In this document: positions 1 to 8,776 of the stretch, piece after piece | Layout: each line of letters starts with the position of its first letter | How positions within the stretch are numbered: the stretch's first letter is position 1 | Source: Spirosoma sp. SC4-14 | GTDB lineage: Bacteria > Bacteroidota > Bacteroidia > Cytophagales > Spirosomataceae | NCBI RefSeq assembly: GCF_037201965.1 | Contig: NZ_CP147518.1 | Location: 3,527,001-3,591,000, forward strand | Reading direction: 5' to 3' | DNA length: 64,000 bases | Notes under the pieces: generated by a model | Told to the model about the DNA's origin: nothing | Seen by the model: the letters and a program-made list of their open reading frames with translations, nothing else | The model's database searches: none | Position numbers and translations under genes: made by a program

Positions 1-513
1 AGAACCCAGCACATTCAGTAAAATCAGTTTGGCTTCACCAACAGTGCCTGTTATCTGATAATCGACTTGTGCTGATTCGCTGGCAGGATTAGGATATATG
101 TTGGAGACCGTAATGCGGTCATTACTATACATCCGCTCATCGGCCCGAATTTCTGGTTCGGCGCCCGAGCGGGCTTCGCTTACCGAAACGGATGTATTCT
201 CGGTTGAAACACTACGACCTGTTGATTTCGCTGTCGGACGAGCAACCAGCAACGATCGGTAGTACTCGTTGATTGGTGCATTTTTCCGAATGGTTGTTGC
301 CCGATCCAGACTGTTTGCCGTTGTAGACGGTGCCAGCGAAAAGCGTTTGGTAGAAAGGGTAGGAGCGGCTGTCTTCCGTCCTCCCGAGGCCCTTCCCAAC
401 TCCAACCGACTCCCCTTGTGGGGGTCGGAATCGCGCAGGGCTGTTTGAGCCAGGAGCGGAGTGGTGGCCGTCAGAATGGCGGTCAGAAAACCCAAAAGTA
501 TAATTTGCTTCAT
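1..513 (-). CDS. Secreted protein with type IX sorting domain (C-terminus beyond window)
   Basis: The frame is open from an ATG at 513 down to base 1 (171 codons) and continues outside the window, so the 3' end is missing. It begins with a signal peptide (MKQIILLGFLTAIL..., predicted cleavage after LLAQ). A low-complexity Ser/Thr/Arg-rich stretch follows to about residue 130. The visible end contains ITVSNIYPNPASESAQVDYQ followed by a KLILLNVLG strand, the usual opening of a type IX secretion C-terminal sorting domain (YPNPA motif). Known for the family: this domain sends proteins through the outer membrane. Because the sorting domain starts only about 140 residues in, the protein is short, and no catalytic domain is visible. 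A good promoter lies at 547-577. A longer frame in the same region (212-577) is a shadow. Confidence 0.8.
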   Translation of the reverse strand, partial: MKQIILLGFLTAILTATTPLLAQTALRDSDPHKGSRLELGRASGGRKTAAPTLSTKRFSLAPSTTANSLDRATTIRKNAPINEYYRSLLVARPTAKSTGRSVSTENTSVSVSEARSGAEPEIRADERMYSNDRITVSNIYPNPASESAQVDYQITGTVGEAKLILLNVLGS

Positions 514-546
514 AGATATCAACTTCAGGTACACTTGTACTCACCG

Positions 547-577
547 CAAACCTATTCATCGAAAAAGACAAAGTCAA
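547..577 (-). promoter_or_regulatory. Bacteroidota-type promoter of the gene at 1-513
   Basis: Read on the minus strand: TTG at 577-575, a 20-nt spacer, then TAGGTTTG at 554-547, which fits the TAnnTTTG -7 word. The predicted transcript start is near 542, giving a leader of about 30 nt before the ATG at 513. Confidence 0.55.
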
Positions 578-608
578 CGGGGTAGAGTCTAAAAAATTGT
601 TAAAAGTG

Positions 609-2390
609 TTATTTTATACCTTTTGGAACGCGTTTTTTAGCTAAAGGTTTAGTTGAGCTCCTGATTTTTAATGGTTTTTTAGTCCCCGGCTTCACTACGG
701 GCGGTGTTTCCTGCCACAAAACCTGTCCCTTCGTGGGCTTTTCTGCCTCACGCCAGTAGAAACCATCGAGCTCTTTATCGTCGCTGGTTATTTCTTTTGG
801 CGGAATCAACTGAGCGTCGGGCTGACCATAGAACCGAATCCGGCCCACCTTGCTGTCGGTAAACTCGATGTTCATTCGGCTACACTCAACATGGTTGAGA
901 CCAATCATCTTATTCTTTTCATCGACAGCATAGTAAATGCTTTGTCCGTTTCCTTCCACAACCACCCGATCTAATACAGTTTGCTCCTGTTGAACAACCG
1001 TAGCTGATGCCGGAGTGGCTCCTTTTGCCGGTACGCTTCGTGGGGGAGCATTCGTTGCAGAGGCTGTAAGATTTCCTGCTGTCGAACTGGCTGAGGCTGA
1101 ACTGACTGGTGTAATTTTGGTAGCAAAATAGGCGGTAATGGTTCGGCCTTTCACCTGGTTGAAGTTCATGAGTGTATCGAGCGAGATCACGAATGATTTG
1201 CTCTGTAGATACATGGTATTGATCCGATTGTTCTTCATTAAGGCTCGTATCGAATCGGCTTCCATCTGGTACTTGTTCTGGCTCCAGACAATTGGTTTTT
1301 TATAGAAGTAAATGGTTGAATCGGCTGTGTTATAAATCAGTGAGTCGCATTTGCTCTGCAAGTCTGATTTAAAGACAAAAACATTTTTTTGAGCCAGTAA
1401 CCGACGGGTGTTATTGATGGTGTCGTCGAATGAAAACAGCGTGTCGGCCCGAAGAAAGAGCGTGTCTTGGGTAGTTTCGTTAGCCAGACTTTTGGCGACC
1501 GGATGCCCCGTAACCCTCGAAATACCAAGTTTGCCGTTATACCGCACATGGTCGCCGGTGATGATTGCTTTCCGGTCTTTGGCTACCATCACCACATTGC
1601 CCTTGGCAATTCCTAACTCCGTGATGTTGTCATAATATAACGAATCGCCCGTAAGTCGGTATTTGGGCGTTTCAACCGTTGCCCGACGCTGGAAGTTTGA
1701 AATACCTGTAGTTGTATTATACTGCCCTTCTACAGCCGTCAGAACGCCATCTTTGTTCACAATGCGCGTTGGTCCCTGAAAGGTGGCAATACGCGTCAGC
1801 GAATTATAGAGCAGCGAATCGGCCGTAAGCGTACCTTTGGGGTTAACTAATCGAACGTTCTGGCGAAAGGTGAACAGTTTGGTGCGGGTGTCGTAGTAGC
1901 CTTCGCGGCTGGTCAATACATTTTCTTTATCGACAATACGGCCAGGTTTGGGGTAGTGAGCAATTCCCGTAACCATATCGTATTCAAGCTGGCTGGTGGT
2001 CAGCGTCATTTTGCGATCACGCATCACCACATGGCTACGAATGTCGGCCTGCCGTGTGTTGCCATAGTAGAACATGGTATCACCCCGTACACTGATGGTA
2101 TCGCCCTGAATGAGCCGGACATTGCCATACGCTTCGATTATGTTTGTCGTTACATTCTGTATAGCCAGATTACAATACATCAGTACACCTTTTTGGCGAA
2201 AGCGTACATTATTGTAAATTTTACGGATAATCTGGCCGGGTTGATTGATTCCCACTAAACTGTCGGCATGAAGTAATTCAACTTTGTCGGCAGGCAGTGT
2301 TCCACCAGCCTGTGCCAACGCATCTGAAGACAGAAACAGTGAGCCGATCAGGATAAATACAACTAAAACGTGGGTAAGCAGTCGAAACAT
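609..2390 (-). CDS. OstA/LptA-like organic solvent tolerance protein
   Basis: A 593-residue protein with a signal peptide (MFRLLTHVLVVFILIGSLFL..., cut near DALAQ). It then has repeated beta-strand units of the OstA-like N domain, with recurring phrases such as VRGDTMFYYG, LTADSLLYN, LTGDSLYYDN and ITGDHVRYNG from about residue 35 to 420. A Ser/Ala/Thr linker near 430-475 leads to a further OstA-like segment and a basic tail (KKPLKIRSS...). Known for the family: LptA-type beta-jellyroll proteins bridge the periplasm in lipopolysaccharide transport; whether this one does so is inferred. It is much longer than the roughly 180-residue LptA of E. coli, as is usual in Bacteroidota. Its start region overlaps the divergent tilS by 21 nt. 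Confidence 0.8.
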   Translation of the reverse strand: MFRLLTHVLVVFILIGSLFLSSDALAQAGGTLPADKVELLHADSLVGINQPGQIIRKIYNNVRFRQKGVLMYCNLAIQNVTTNIIEAYGNVRLIQGDTISVRGDTMFYYGNTRQADIRSHVVMRDRKMTLTTSQLEYDMVTGIAHYPKPGRIVDKENVLTSREGYYDTRTKLFTFRQNVRLVNPKGTLTADSLLYNSLTRIATFQGPTRIVNKDGVLTAVEGQYNTTTGISNFQRRATVETPKYRLTGDSLYYDNITELGIAKGNVVMVAKDRKAIITGDHVRYNGKLGISRVTGHPVAKSLANETTQDTLFLRADTLFSFDDTINNTRRLLAQKNVFVFKSDLQSKCDSLIYNTADSTIYFYKKPIVWSQNKYQMEADSIRALMKNNRINTMYLQSKSFVISLDTLMNFNQVKGRTITAYFATKITPVSSASASSTAGNLTASATNAPPRSVPAKGATPASATVVQQEQTVLDRVVVEGNGQSIYYAVDEKNKMIGLNHVECSRMNIEFTDSKVGRIRFYGQPDAQLIPPKEITSDDKELDGFYWREAEKPTKGQVLWQETPPVVKPGTKKPLKIRSSTKPLAKKRVPKGIK

Positions 2391-3791
2391 AATGACAAAA
2401 CTACGGCTTCGGGCCGGAACCCTACGCTGGAGCAGGCGTTTTTAGCATTTATTAACGACAATCGATTATGCGGTCCTGCCGATCGCGTGTTGCTGGCTGT
2501 GAGTGGAGGCATTGACTCGATGGTTATGGCTGATCTGTTTTATCAGACGGGATTGCCTTTCGCCATCGCCCACGTCAACTTCGGACTTCGCGGTGCAGAG
2601 TCGGACGCCGATGCCGATTTTGTACAAAACAAGGCCGAACAGTATGAGGTTCCGTTTCATCTGACTCGTTTCGATACCAATGCCGTCGCTCATGAACGGA
2701 ATATTTCGATTCAGATGGCCGCCCGTGATCTGCGGTATGCCTGGTTTGCCCAACTTGTCGATGCCAATGGCTATGCCAGCCTGGCTACGGCACATCATAA
2801 GAATGATGTGCTGGAAACCCTGCTTTTTAACTTAACGCGTGGTACTGGGCTTGCGGGCCTTCATGGCATCGCTCCGCGGCAGGAAAAATCGGTGGCGGGC
2901 GTTATGATTCGTCCCTTGTTGTTTGCAACACGCGATGACTTAGCCAACTATGCCCGTGAACGAGGAATTGCTTATCGGGAAGATCGTTCCAATAGTGATG
3001 ATAAATACGCTCGCAACCGGATTCGGCATCACGTCGTACCCATATTAATCGGATTGAATCCGGGGTTGTGGGAAGGCCTGCCTCGAACTATCGAACGATT
3101 ACGGGCGGCCGAATCGCTCATGAAGCGACAAGTAGAACAGTGCTGGAACGAAGTGGCAGAGCAACAAACGGATCGGGTACTGTTTTCTGCCGATAAGCTG
3201 TTGCAGCAACCCGAACCCGCCTTTCTGCTTGCCGAATGGTTGAAACCGTTTGGATTTGGAACCGATCAGGTAAAACAAATGATCGAATCGCTTGCCAGAC
3301 CCGTTGGGCAAGTGTTTGAGACGGCTACCCATCGGATAACACACGACCGGTTGAACGGGAAAACAGGATTAATGCTGGAACAACTCAGAACCAGACCCAC
3401 TACCGAAATTTTTGTTACCGACTGGCCAACGTCTTCAATAGCCATAGCCGATCTGGCCGAATTAACGGTGCTGCAGCTAAACAAACCGCCCGATTTTCGC
3501 CCACCAGCCCACGCAGCCATTGCCTGCCTTGATGCCAGTCTCCTGATTTTTCCGCTTGTCATCCGCCCCTGGCAGCGTGGTGATCGCTTTTGGCCCCTAG
3601 GGCTAAATGGTCGAAAGCTGGTGAGCGATTTGCTGAATGATCTGAAATTAACGTATACAGAACGGCAGCAGGTTATGGTTTTAGCATCGGGCGGAGAAAT
3701 TGTGTGGGTAATCGGGCATCGGATAAATCATCGGTTTCGAATCACCGAGAACACAACGCAGGTGGCACAATTTATTTGGGACAGCAAGTGA
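2370..3791 (+). CDS. tilS: tRNA(Ile)-lysidine synthase TilS
   Basis: A 473-residue N-type ATP pyrophosphatase that converts the wobble C of tRNA-Ile(CAU) to lysidine in the cytoplasm. The PP-loop SGGIDS is at residues 45-50. Family motifs follow: HVNFGLRGAESDADADFV, ATAHHKNDVLETLLFNL and NRIRHHVVPIL. The C-terminal TilS domain carries RPWQRGDRFWPLG and KLVSDLLNDLK. The start is inferred: GTG at 2370 is the only reasonable start codon before the PP-loop, because the next in-frame ATG lies inside the SGGIDSM motif. This places the first 21 nt inside the divergent ostA-like gene. The enzyme is essential in most bacteria. Confidence 0.92.
   Translation: MGKQSKHNDKTTASGRNPTLEQAFLAFINDNRLCGPADRVLLAVSGGIDSMVMADLFYQTGLPFAIAHVNFGLRGAESDADADFVQNKAEQYEVPFHLTRFDTNAVAHERNISIQMAARDLRYAWFAQLVDANGYASLATAHHKNDVLETLLFNLTRGTGLAGLHGIAPRQEKSVAGVMIRPLLFATRDDLANYARERGIAYREDRSNSDDKYARNRIRHHVVPILIGLNPGLWEGLPRTIERLRAAESLMKRQVEQCWNEVAEQQTDRVLFSADKLLQQPEPAFLLAEWLKPFGFGTDQVKQMIESLARPVGQVFETATHRITHDRLNGKTGLMLEQLRTRPTTEIFVTDWPTSSIAIADLAELTVLQLNKPPDFRPPAHAAIACLDASLLIFPLVIRPWQRGDRFWPLGLNGRKLVSDLLNDLKLTYTERQQVMVLASGGEIVWVIGHRINHRFRITENTTQVAQFIWDSK
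2396..2403 (-). promoter_or_regulatory. -7 box immediately before the ostA-like start codon
   Basis: TAGTTTTG on the minus strand (CAAAACTA at 2396-2403) ends only 5 nt before the ATG at 2390. With usual spacing, transcription would start at or next to the A of the start codon, giving a leaderless or near-leaderless mRNA. No clear -33 TTG is seen, so confidence is limited. Confidence 0.35.
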
Positions 3792-3948
3792 CTTAAAACA
3801 TTGAACTGCATCTAATAAATTGCACTTTTAAGGTTCCTGATAACGTATTTCAGGCTCATAAAAAGCTAAAAAGGATAAAAAAATAAATTCTGGCATCCTA
3901 TTTGATATAATTGCCATAAGCCCATAGTATTTTAACTTATAGACTCCC

Positions 3949-6231
3949 ATGAACCGGATTGTACGGGTTTTGCTCATCGCGGGGATGGCTTTTGGAAGCC
4001 TCACCGTTCAGGCGCAAAGTGCGCGGTTACGAGCGGCTAACAAACAGTTTGATAACCTTAGCTACGTCAGCGCTGTGCGAGCGTATGAAGAATTTTTGCG
4101 CACGGACAAAAAGAAGGACCCTGCCGAAACGCGGGAAGCATTAATTAAACTTGGTTATAGCTATCGAAAATTACAGGATACGCGGAATGCCGAGCGTGTT
4201 TATGCCGATCTAGTGAAGCAGTATACTGATCTCGACAGTGAGGTTTACCTCTATTACGCACAGTCGCTGGCTGCCAACGGTAAATACCGCGAATCGCAGA
4301 AAATGTATAGCCAGTATGGCGAAAAACAGGCTCAGGATTTGCGTGGTCGGCGTTTTACGGTCTCTTATATGGATTTGAGCCGATTCTATCAGGACTCATC
4401 CTCCTATCGGCTGTATGATCTTCCTATTAATTCGCGCCAGGCCGACTTCAGCCCCATGTACTACAAAGGTGGACTGGTTTTTGTATCGGCGCGTGATGAA
4501 TCGGGGGCAGTAAAACGGGTGTTTAACTGGAATCAGACTCCTTTTCTGGATATGTATTATCACCCCGATACCAACCAGTTACGGGTGCCCGGTCTGGAGT
4601 TTAAACGGGCTGGTGCTGCCGCTGTTGGGGGAGGGGCACAGGCGAAAGAAGCTCAGGTCGACGAATCGGCGGAGCCATCGCAGCCATTGACCAAAGCCGA
4701 AATTTTCAGTCGCACGCTGAATACCAAATATCATGAAGGGCCAATGACGTTTACGCGTGATCAGAATACAATCGTTTTCACCCGGAACAATACCAGTAAA
4801 GGAAAGGCCGGTAAAAGCTCAGATGGTGTCAGAAAATTAAAATTGTATTCTTCCGTGAATAAAGGCGGCAAATGGGTCGACATCAAAGAACTGCCGTTCA
4901 ATAGTAACGAATACTCGGTTGGGCACCCCGCCTTTGCCCCCGACGATTCTAAAATGTACTTCGTATCCGATATGCCAGGAGGCTTTGGCGGAACCGATTT
5001 GTATGTAGTCGAATATAACAATGGCGAATGGGGCACCCCCGTAAATCTGGGAAAAGAAATCAATACCGAAGGCAACGAAATGTTTCCTTATGCCGACGGA
5101 AACGGTAATTTGTATTTTTCGTCGGATGGGCATGAAGGACTTGGCGGGCTGGATGTTTTCTATGCCGAACTGAAAGATGGAGTAGCTTATAAAGGTGTTC
5201 AAAATGTAGGGGCCCCCGTAAACTCCGAGAAAGATGATTTTGGCTTTATTACCGATAAATATCGTACCACTGGTTATTTCAGCAGTAACCGTAAGAAAGG
5301 TATTAGTGATGATGATATTTACGCATTCCGCCGGACTTGTAAGCAACTGAATATCTTAGTTTACGATGCTAAAACCGGCTCTCCACTCGAAAGCGCCGAT
5401 GTACGCATCTTGCGCAATGGCGTCAATCAGGACCTGCGGGTTACAAATGTCGATGGACGGGCAGAAATGTGTGTAGATGCCAACACAGAGTATGAATTCC
5501 GGGCCGTTAAAGAAGGGTTTGCACTGAACAGCGTCCGATTTTCTACATTAACTCAGTCGCCCAAACCGGTGCTGAGCGTATCAATTTATCTCGAACGAAC
5601 CGAAAACACATTGGTTCGGGGAGTCGTAAAAACAGAAGTAAACCAGCAGCCTGCATCGGGTGTGAAAGTGACCCTGCGGAATGAGAAAGATAAATCAGAA
5701 CAAACCGTAACGACTGGTCCCGATGGTGGCTATGAATTTAACATGAAGCCAGGAGCGCCCTACACGCTCACAGCACAGAAGGATCGGTATGCGACCAAGA
5801 AGACCCAGTATGCAAAATCGAAAAAGAAAGCCAAGGTCGTAACGGATTCGCTCGGGCTGTATGGCGTTGGTGATGTATTCCAGTTGAAAAACATCTACTA
5901 CGATCTGAATAAGTTTTTTATCCGGGCCGACGCTGCCAAAGAACTCGACCACGTGCTGGCAATCCTGAAAGAATATCCGCAGATGCAGATCGAATTACGA
6001 TCGCATACCGATGCGCGGGCTACCGATGCCTATAACCTTCGGTTGTCGGAAAACCGGGCTCGCGCTGCTCTCGACTATCTGGTGTCGCGCGGAATCGATG
6101 CCAAACGATTGGTGGCCCGTGGATATGGTGAGAGTGAAATTATCAATGGCTGTGTCGATGGGGTGACCTGTTCAGAAGATGAACATCAGCAGAACCGTCG
6201 AACAGAATTTAAAATATTATCAGTGCAGTAG
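3949..6231 (+). CDS. PorE-like OmpA-family protein (TPR, PD40, CRD, OmpA)
   Basis: A 760-residue exported protein with signal peptide cut near VQAQ. In order: TPR-like helices at about 25-140; PD40/WD40-like beta-propeller blades at about 160-455 (PAFAPDDSKMYFVSDMPGG, GNLYFSSDGHEGLGGLDVFY, TGYFSSNRKKGISDDDIYAF); carboxypeptidase-regulatory-like folds at about 467-545 and 555-605; and an OmpA C-terminal peptidoglycan-binding domain at about 640-758 (IELRSHTDARATDAYN, LSENRARAALDYL, RGYGESE). This order matches PorE of the type IX secretion system, which anchors the machine to peptidoglycan. Bacteroidota carry several paralogues with the same order, so the exact role is uncertain. It stands alone and is followed by a strong terminator. 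Confidence 0.8.
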   Translation: MNRIVRVLLIAGMAFGSLTVQAQSARLRAANKQFDNLSYVSAVRAYEEFLRTDKKKDPAETREALIKLGYSYRKLQDTRNAERVYADLVKQYTDLDSEVYLYYAQSLAANGKYRESQKMYSQYGEKQAQDLRGRRFTVSYMDLSRFYQDSSSYRLYDLPINSRQADFSPMYYKGGLVFVSARDESGAVKRVFNWNQTPFLDMYYHPDTNQLRVPGLEFKRAGAAAVGGGAQAKEAQVDESAEPSQPLTKAEIFSRTLNTKYHEGPMTFTRDQNTIVFTRNNTSKGKAGKSSDGVRKLKLYSSVNKGGKWVDIKELPFNSNEYSVGHPAFAPDDSKMYFVSDMPGGFGGTDLYVVEYNNGEWGTPVNLGKEINTEGNEMFPYADGNGNLYFSSDGHEGLGGLDVFYAELKDGVAYKGVQNVGAPVNSEKDDFGFITDKYRTTGYFSSNRKKGISDDDIYAFRRTCKQLNILVYDAKTGSPLESADVRILRNGVNQDLRVTNVDGRAEMCVDANTEYEFRAVKEGFALNSVRFSTLTQSPKPVLSVSIYLERTENTLVRGVVKTEVNQQPASGVKVTLRNEKDKSEQTVTTGPDGGYEFNMKPGAPYTLTAQKDRYATKKTQYAKSKKKAKVVTDSLGLYGVGDVFQLKNIYYDLNKFFIRADAAKELDHVLAILKEYPQMQIELRSHTDARATDAYNLRLSENRARAALDYLVSRGIDAKRLVARGYGESEIINGCVDGVTCSEDEHQQNRRTEFKILSVQ

Positions 6232-6250
6232 CTAAACGGAGTTTCTACAC

Positions 6251-6282
6251 AAAAAGCGCAGGCCCACAGGCCTGCGCTTTTT
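6251..6282. terminator. Strong bidirectional terminator after the PorE-like gene
   Basis: Perfect 9-bp stem GCGCAGGCC/GGCCTGCGC (6256-6264 and 6269-6277) with a CACA loop, flanked by A5 and T5. It follows the stop codon at 6231 by 19 nt. Confidence 0.9.
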
Positions 6283-6352
6283 GTGTAACTGTGACCAGAG
6301 AGTTAAACAGTTCGATGCTACAGATGGTTGGATGGCAAAACAACCTGACATT

Positions 6353-7081
6353 ATGCGGTTTAGGAACAAAGTGTGCCTTATTACGGGAGCTACATCGGGT
6401 ATTGGGCGCGCAACTGCCAGACAGATGGGGGCCGAAGGTGGGAAAGTGCTGGTGATTGGGCGCGATAGGGAGCAGGGTATCGACGTTGTCGAACAAATTA
6501 GAGAAAAAGGGGGCATTGCTGATTTTGCCGAAGTAGATCTGGCCAACGCAACAGCCATTGAAACGGCCGTAAACGATGTGGTTGCCCAATGGGGCAGGGT
6601 TGATATTTTAGTCAATGATGCCGCCATGATGACCTTTACCCCAATCGTCGATCTGTCGATTGACGATTGGGATGAGCTGATGGCCGTAAATCTTAGAGCC
6701 GTATTTCTCTTCTGTAAGTTTTGTATTCCGCACATGAACGGGGGCGCCATTGTGAATGTTAGTTCTGTTCATGCGCATCAGACAACGGCGAATGTAATTC
6801 CGTATGCGGCCAGTAAAGGTGGCATGGAAGCCTTCACGCGGGGTGTTTCACTGGAATACGACATGGCTAAAGTGCGGATCAACTGCGTGGCACCGGGGGC
6901 CGTTGATACCCCCATGTTATGGGAAAATCCGAATGTGAAAAGCGGCAGGGAGAAAATTGAGGGCGCCATTGGTAAACCCGAAGATATTGCATCTGCTATC
7001 TGTTATCTAGCCTCAGACGATGCCCGGTTTATTCATGGAACTACCCTCGTTGCCGATGGCGGTCGGCTCGGGGTTTTATGA
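6353..7081 (+). CDS. SDR family NAD(P)-dependent oxidoreductase
   Basis: A 242-residue classical short-chain dehydrogenase with a Rossmann fold. The cofactor motif TGATSGIG follows seven residues after the start (MRFRNKVCLITGATSGIG). DVDILVNDAA-type strand-4 motif (here RVDILVNDAA), catalytic Ser in VNVSSVHAH and YAASKGG (Tyr/Lys) are all present, as is the PG motif (NCVAPGAVDTPM). The ATG at 6353 is chosen because it gives the normal distance to the glycine motif; an ATG at 6332 is possible, and a further in-frame extension would run into the terminator at 6251-6282. The substrate cannot be told from sequence. Two other SDR genes lie nearby (7752-8540, 13321-14133) but not in one operon. Confidence 0.88.
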   Translation: MRFRNKVCLITGATSGIGRATARQMGAEGGKVLVIGRDREQGIDVVEQIREKGGIADFAEVDLANATAIETAVNDVVAQWGRVDILVNDAAMMTFTPIVDLSIDDWDELMAVNLRAVFLFCKFCIPHMNGGAIVNVSSVHAHQTTANVIPYAASKGGMEAFTRGVSLEYDMAKVRINCVAPGAVDTPMLWENPNVKSGREKIEGAIGKPEDIASAICYLASDDARFIHGTTLVADGGRLGVL

Positions 7082-7091
7082 AAACTCAGCC

Positions 7092-7625
7092 TTATTTTGC
7101 CGACTGTTGGGCCAATAGAATCCGGGCAGTAACCGATAGTTGACCAATGTGGCGCATCGTATGTTCGGCCGCATGAACAAACAGGCCCAGTCCGGTAGAT
7201 GGAATCTGCGCCCGGCCAACTCCACGAATTTCGAGCAAGGTTTGTGGGTCGGTTGCCTGTAGTTGAGCAAGAGCAACATCGACCTGTTGATTGAACTGGC
7301 TCATCAGGCTCTGTACAGAAATGGGGCCATCAACCTCGGGCTTGCCTTCGGTAGCCAGAACGGCCAACTGTGCTGCCGAGAGCATCTCACCACGTGCGTA
7401 GGTAAAAAGCCGGTCGAGCACGCCCGTTAAATGCTGTAGATGAAAACCAACCGAAGCCACATCGGCAGGCCGTTCCCAGAGTAGCGAATCCGGAAAGTGT
7501 TGCAGTAGGGCCTGGGCTTCTTCGCGTGCCTGAAGCAACGCATGAGCAACGGGCTGGAGCAGTGGAGGAACATCGGGTAGGGGACCGCGTAGCCAGACTT
7601 CGCGAGTTTCGATGGAAGGTGTCAT
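7092..7625 (-). CDS. DinB-like four-helix bundle protein
   Basis: A 177-residue all-helical protein of the DinB superfamily. Candidate metal-binding histidines sit in VGFHLQHLTGVLDRL (about residues 60-75) and in VHAAEHTMRHIGQL (about 150-163), the spacing expected for the three-His site of DinB/YfiT-type metalloproteins. Known for the superfamily: many members are thiol-dependent transferases or hydrolases using bacillithiol or similar thiols; the substrate here is unknown. It converges tail to tail with the SDR gene at 6353-7081, leaving 10 nt between stop codons, so neither has its own intergenic terminator. Confidence 0.8.
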   Translation of the reverse strand: MTPSIETREVWLRGPLPDVPPLLQPVAHALLQAREEAQALLQHFPDSLLWERPADVASVGFHLQHLTGVLDRLFTYARGEMLSAAQLAVLATEGKPEVDGPISVQSLMSQFNQQVDVALAQLQATDPQTLLEIRGVGRAQIPSTGLGLFVHAAEHTMRHIGQLSVTARILLAQQSAK

Positions 7626-7681
7626 GGGTTGATTATATACCGAAGCAATGCTTCATTGCTATAGGATGGAGTAAACGGGTA

Positions 7682-7727
7682 GGGCTGCCACCGATACGAT
7701 AAACCAGATTCGAATGAGTGGCAGCCC
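7682..7727 (-). terminator. Inverted repeat downstream of the SDR at 7752-8540
   Basis: Perfect 10-bp arms GGGCTGCCAC (7682-7691) and GTGGCAGCCC (7718-7727) enclosing 26 nt. It lies just past the stop codon of the minus-strand SDR gene and could end its transcript, although there is no T-run next to it. Confidence 0.4.
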
Positions 7728-7751
7728 ACTTACCATAGGCTACATAACTAC

Positions 7752-8540
7752 TTAAATGATTGTTCCGCCATCGGCATAAAATAAGCTACCTGTGCAGTAC
7801 GACGAAGCATTTGCCGCCAGAAAAAGAGCTAGTGGACTAATTTCGTCAGTTGCGCCCATCCGGGCAATGGGGAGCCGTTTGATGAAGTGGTCCAGAATTT
7901 GTTCGTTTTGCCATAGTGCCTGACTAAACTTTGTTTTAATCAGCCCCGGACAGATTGCATTTACCCGAATCCCATCGGGTCCCCATTCCTTAGCCAGGAC
8001 CTTTGTGAGCATGTTTAACGATGCTTTGCTTACACTATAAATTCCCAGGCCAGGGTCGGGAGTATAACCCGCAATACTGCTCATCATGATTATACTACCG
8101 CCCCCTCGGGCTTTCATACTCGGATAGCAGCGTTTACTCAGTTCAAACGGAGCTTTTACATTCGCCTGCATGATTTTATCAAACGCTAACCCATCGCATT
8201 CCAATGCCGGGCCGAAAACAGGGTTACTAGCCGCATTGTTGACCAGAATATCGATACCTCCATATACAGAAATGGTTTTATCGACCAGGTTTTGTAGCTG
8301 GTCAGAATCGCCTACGTGGGCGGCAATTCCGGTGGCTTCTCCTCCCTGATTTCTGATGTCATTGGCAAGTGCATCCAGCGCTTCCTGTTTTCGGCTGCTG
8401 ACCACTACTTTTGCGCCAAATCGGGCAAAGAGCCGGGCAATATCTTCGCCAATACCTTTACTGGCTCCAGTGATAAGGGCAACTTTATCCGAAAGATCGA
8501 ACAGGGCTTTTTCTGAATGAAAAACAGATTGAGAATTCAT
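7752..8540 (-). CDS. SDR family oxidoreductase
   Basis: A 262-residue classical short-chain dehydrogenase/reductase. The cofactor motif TGASKGIG is near residue 25, NNAAS near 100, Ser in IIMMSSIAGY near 152, and the catalytic Tyr/Lys in YSVSKASLNML near 166. ICPGLIKTKF follows, as expected. The C-terminal YCTGSLFYADGGTII resembles the usual SDR ending. Substrate unknown. The closest general family is 3-oxoacyl-ACP-reductase-like or sugar/alcohol dehydrogenases. The gene is single, with its start facing the promoter of the small membrane protein at 8651. Confidence 0.88.
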   Translation of the reverse strand: MNSQSVFHSEKALFDLSDKVALITGASKGIGEDIARLFARFGAKVVVSSRKQEALDALANDIRNQGGEATGIAAHVGDSDQLQNLVDKTISVYGGIDILVNNAASNPVFGPALECDGLAFDKIMQANVKAPFELSKRCYPSMKARGGGSIIMMSSIAGYTPDPGLGIYSVSKASLNMLTKVLAKEWGPDGIRVNAICPGLIKTKFSQALWQNEQILDHFIKRLPIARMGATDEISPLALFLAANASSYCTGSLFYADGGTII

Positions 8541-8615
8541 AGCGGTTTTGTCGGGTATGTGCCATGCAAACTATATGTTTCAGCATGTATTTCAAAAGAG
8601 ACGTCAGATTTCCAG

Positions 8616-8623
8616 TAATTTTG
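8616..8623 (+). promoter_or_regulatory. -7 box for the small membrane protein/symporter operon
   Basis: TAATTTTG fits TAnnTTTG and puts transcription start near 8628. That is 23 nt before the ATG at 8651 and downstream of any earlier in-frame start, which supports 8651 as the true start. A TTTC about 20 nt upstream may be a degenerate -33 box. Confidence 0.5.
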
Positions 8624-8650
8624 CCGTTATTATTCATCAACCCACCTTTT

Positions 8651-8776
8651 ATGCCGGATAAATCATCAGATCTACCGCCCTTTGTGCGTACATGGACGCA
8701 ACTCTACACGATCGTCATCGGAAGTTTAGCCGTTGAAATTATCCTGTTTTACGTTTTAATGCGCTGGCTTTCATGA
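8651..8776 (+). CDS. 41-residue membrane protein coupled to the symporter
   Basis: A short protein starting MPDKSSDLPPFVRTW, with one strong transmembrane helix (LYTIVIGSLAVEIILFYVLM) and ending RWLS. Its stop codon overlaps the start of the symporter gene (ATGA at 8773-8776), so the two are probably translated together. Known precedent: some sodium:solute symporters have a small membrane protein encoded directly upstream (for example the YjcH/ActP pair or DUF4212 proteins). This one is shorter than those and I do not recognise its family. The longer reading from 8564 is less likely because the promoter word at 8616-8623 lies inside it. A role as accessory subunit or assembly factor is inferred from position only. 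Confidence 0.6.
   Translation: MPDKSSDLPPFVRTWTQLYTIVIGSLAVEIILFYVLMRWLS

Noticed and set aside
212..577. Minus-strand 121-codon frame near the left end
   Set aside because: It is a shadow: another frame from ATG 513 has a clean signal peptide, a promoter and a type IX sorting motif.
6281..6352. N-terminal extension of the SDR gene from TTG 6281
   Set aside because: It begins inside the terminator; the ATG at 6353 gives the usual distance to the cofactor motif.
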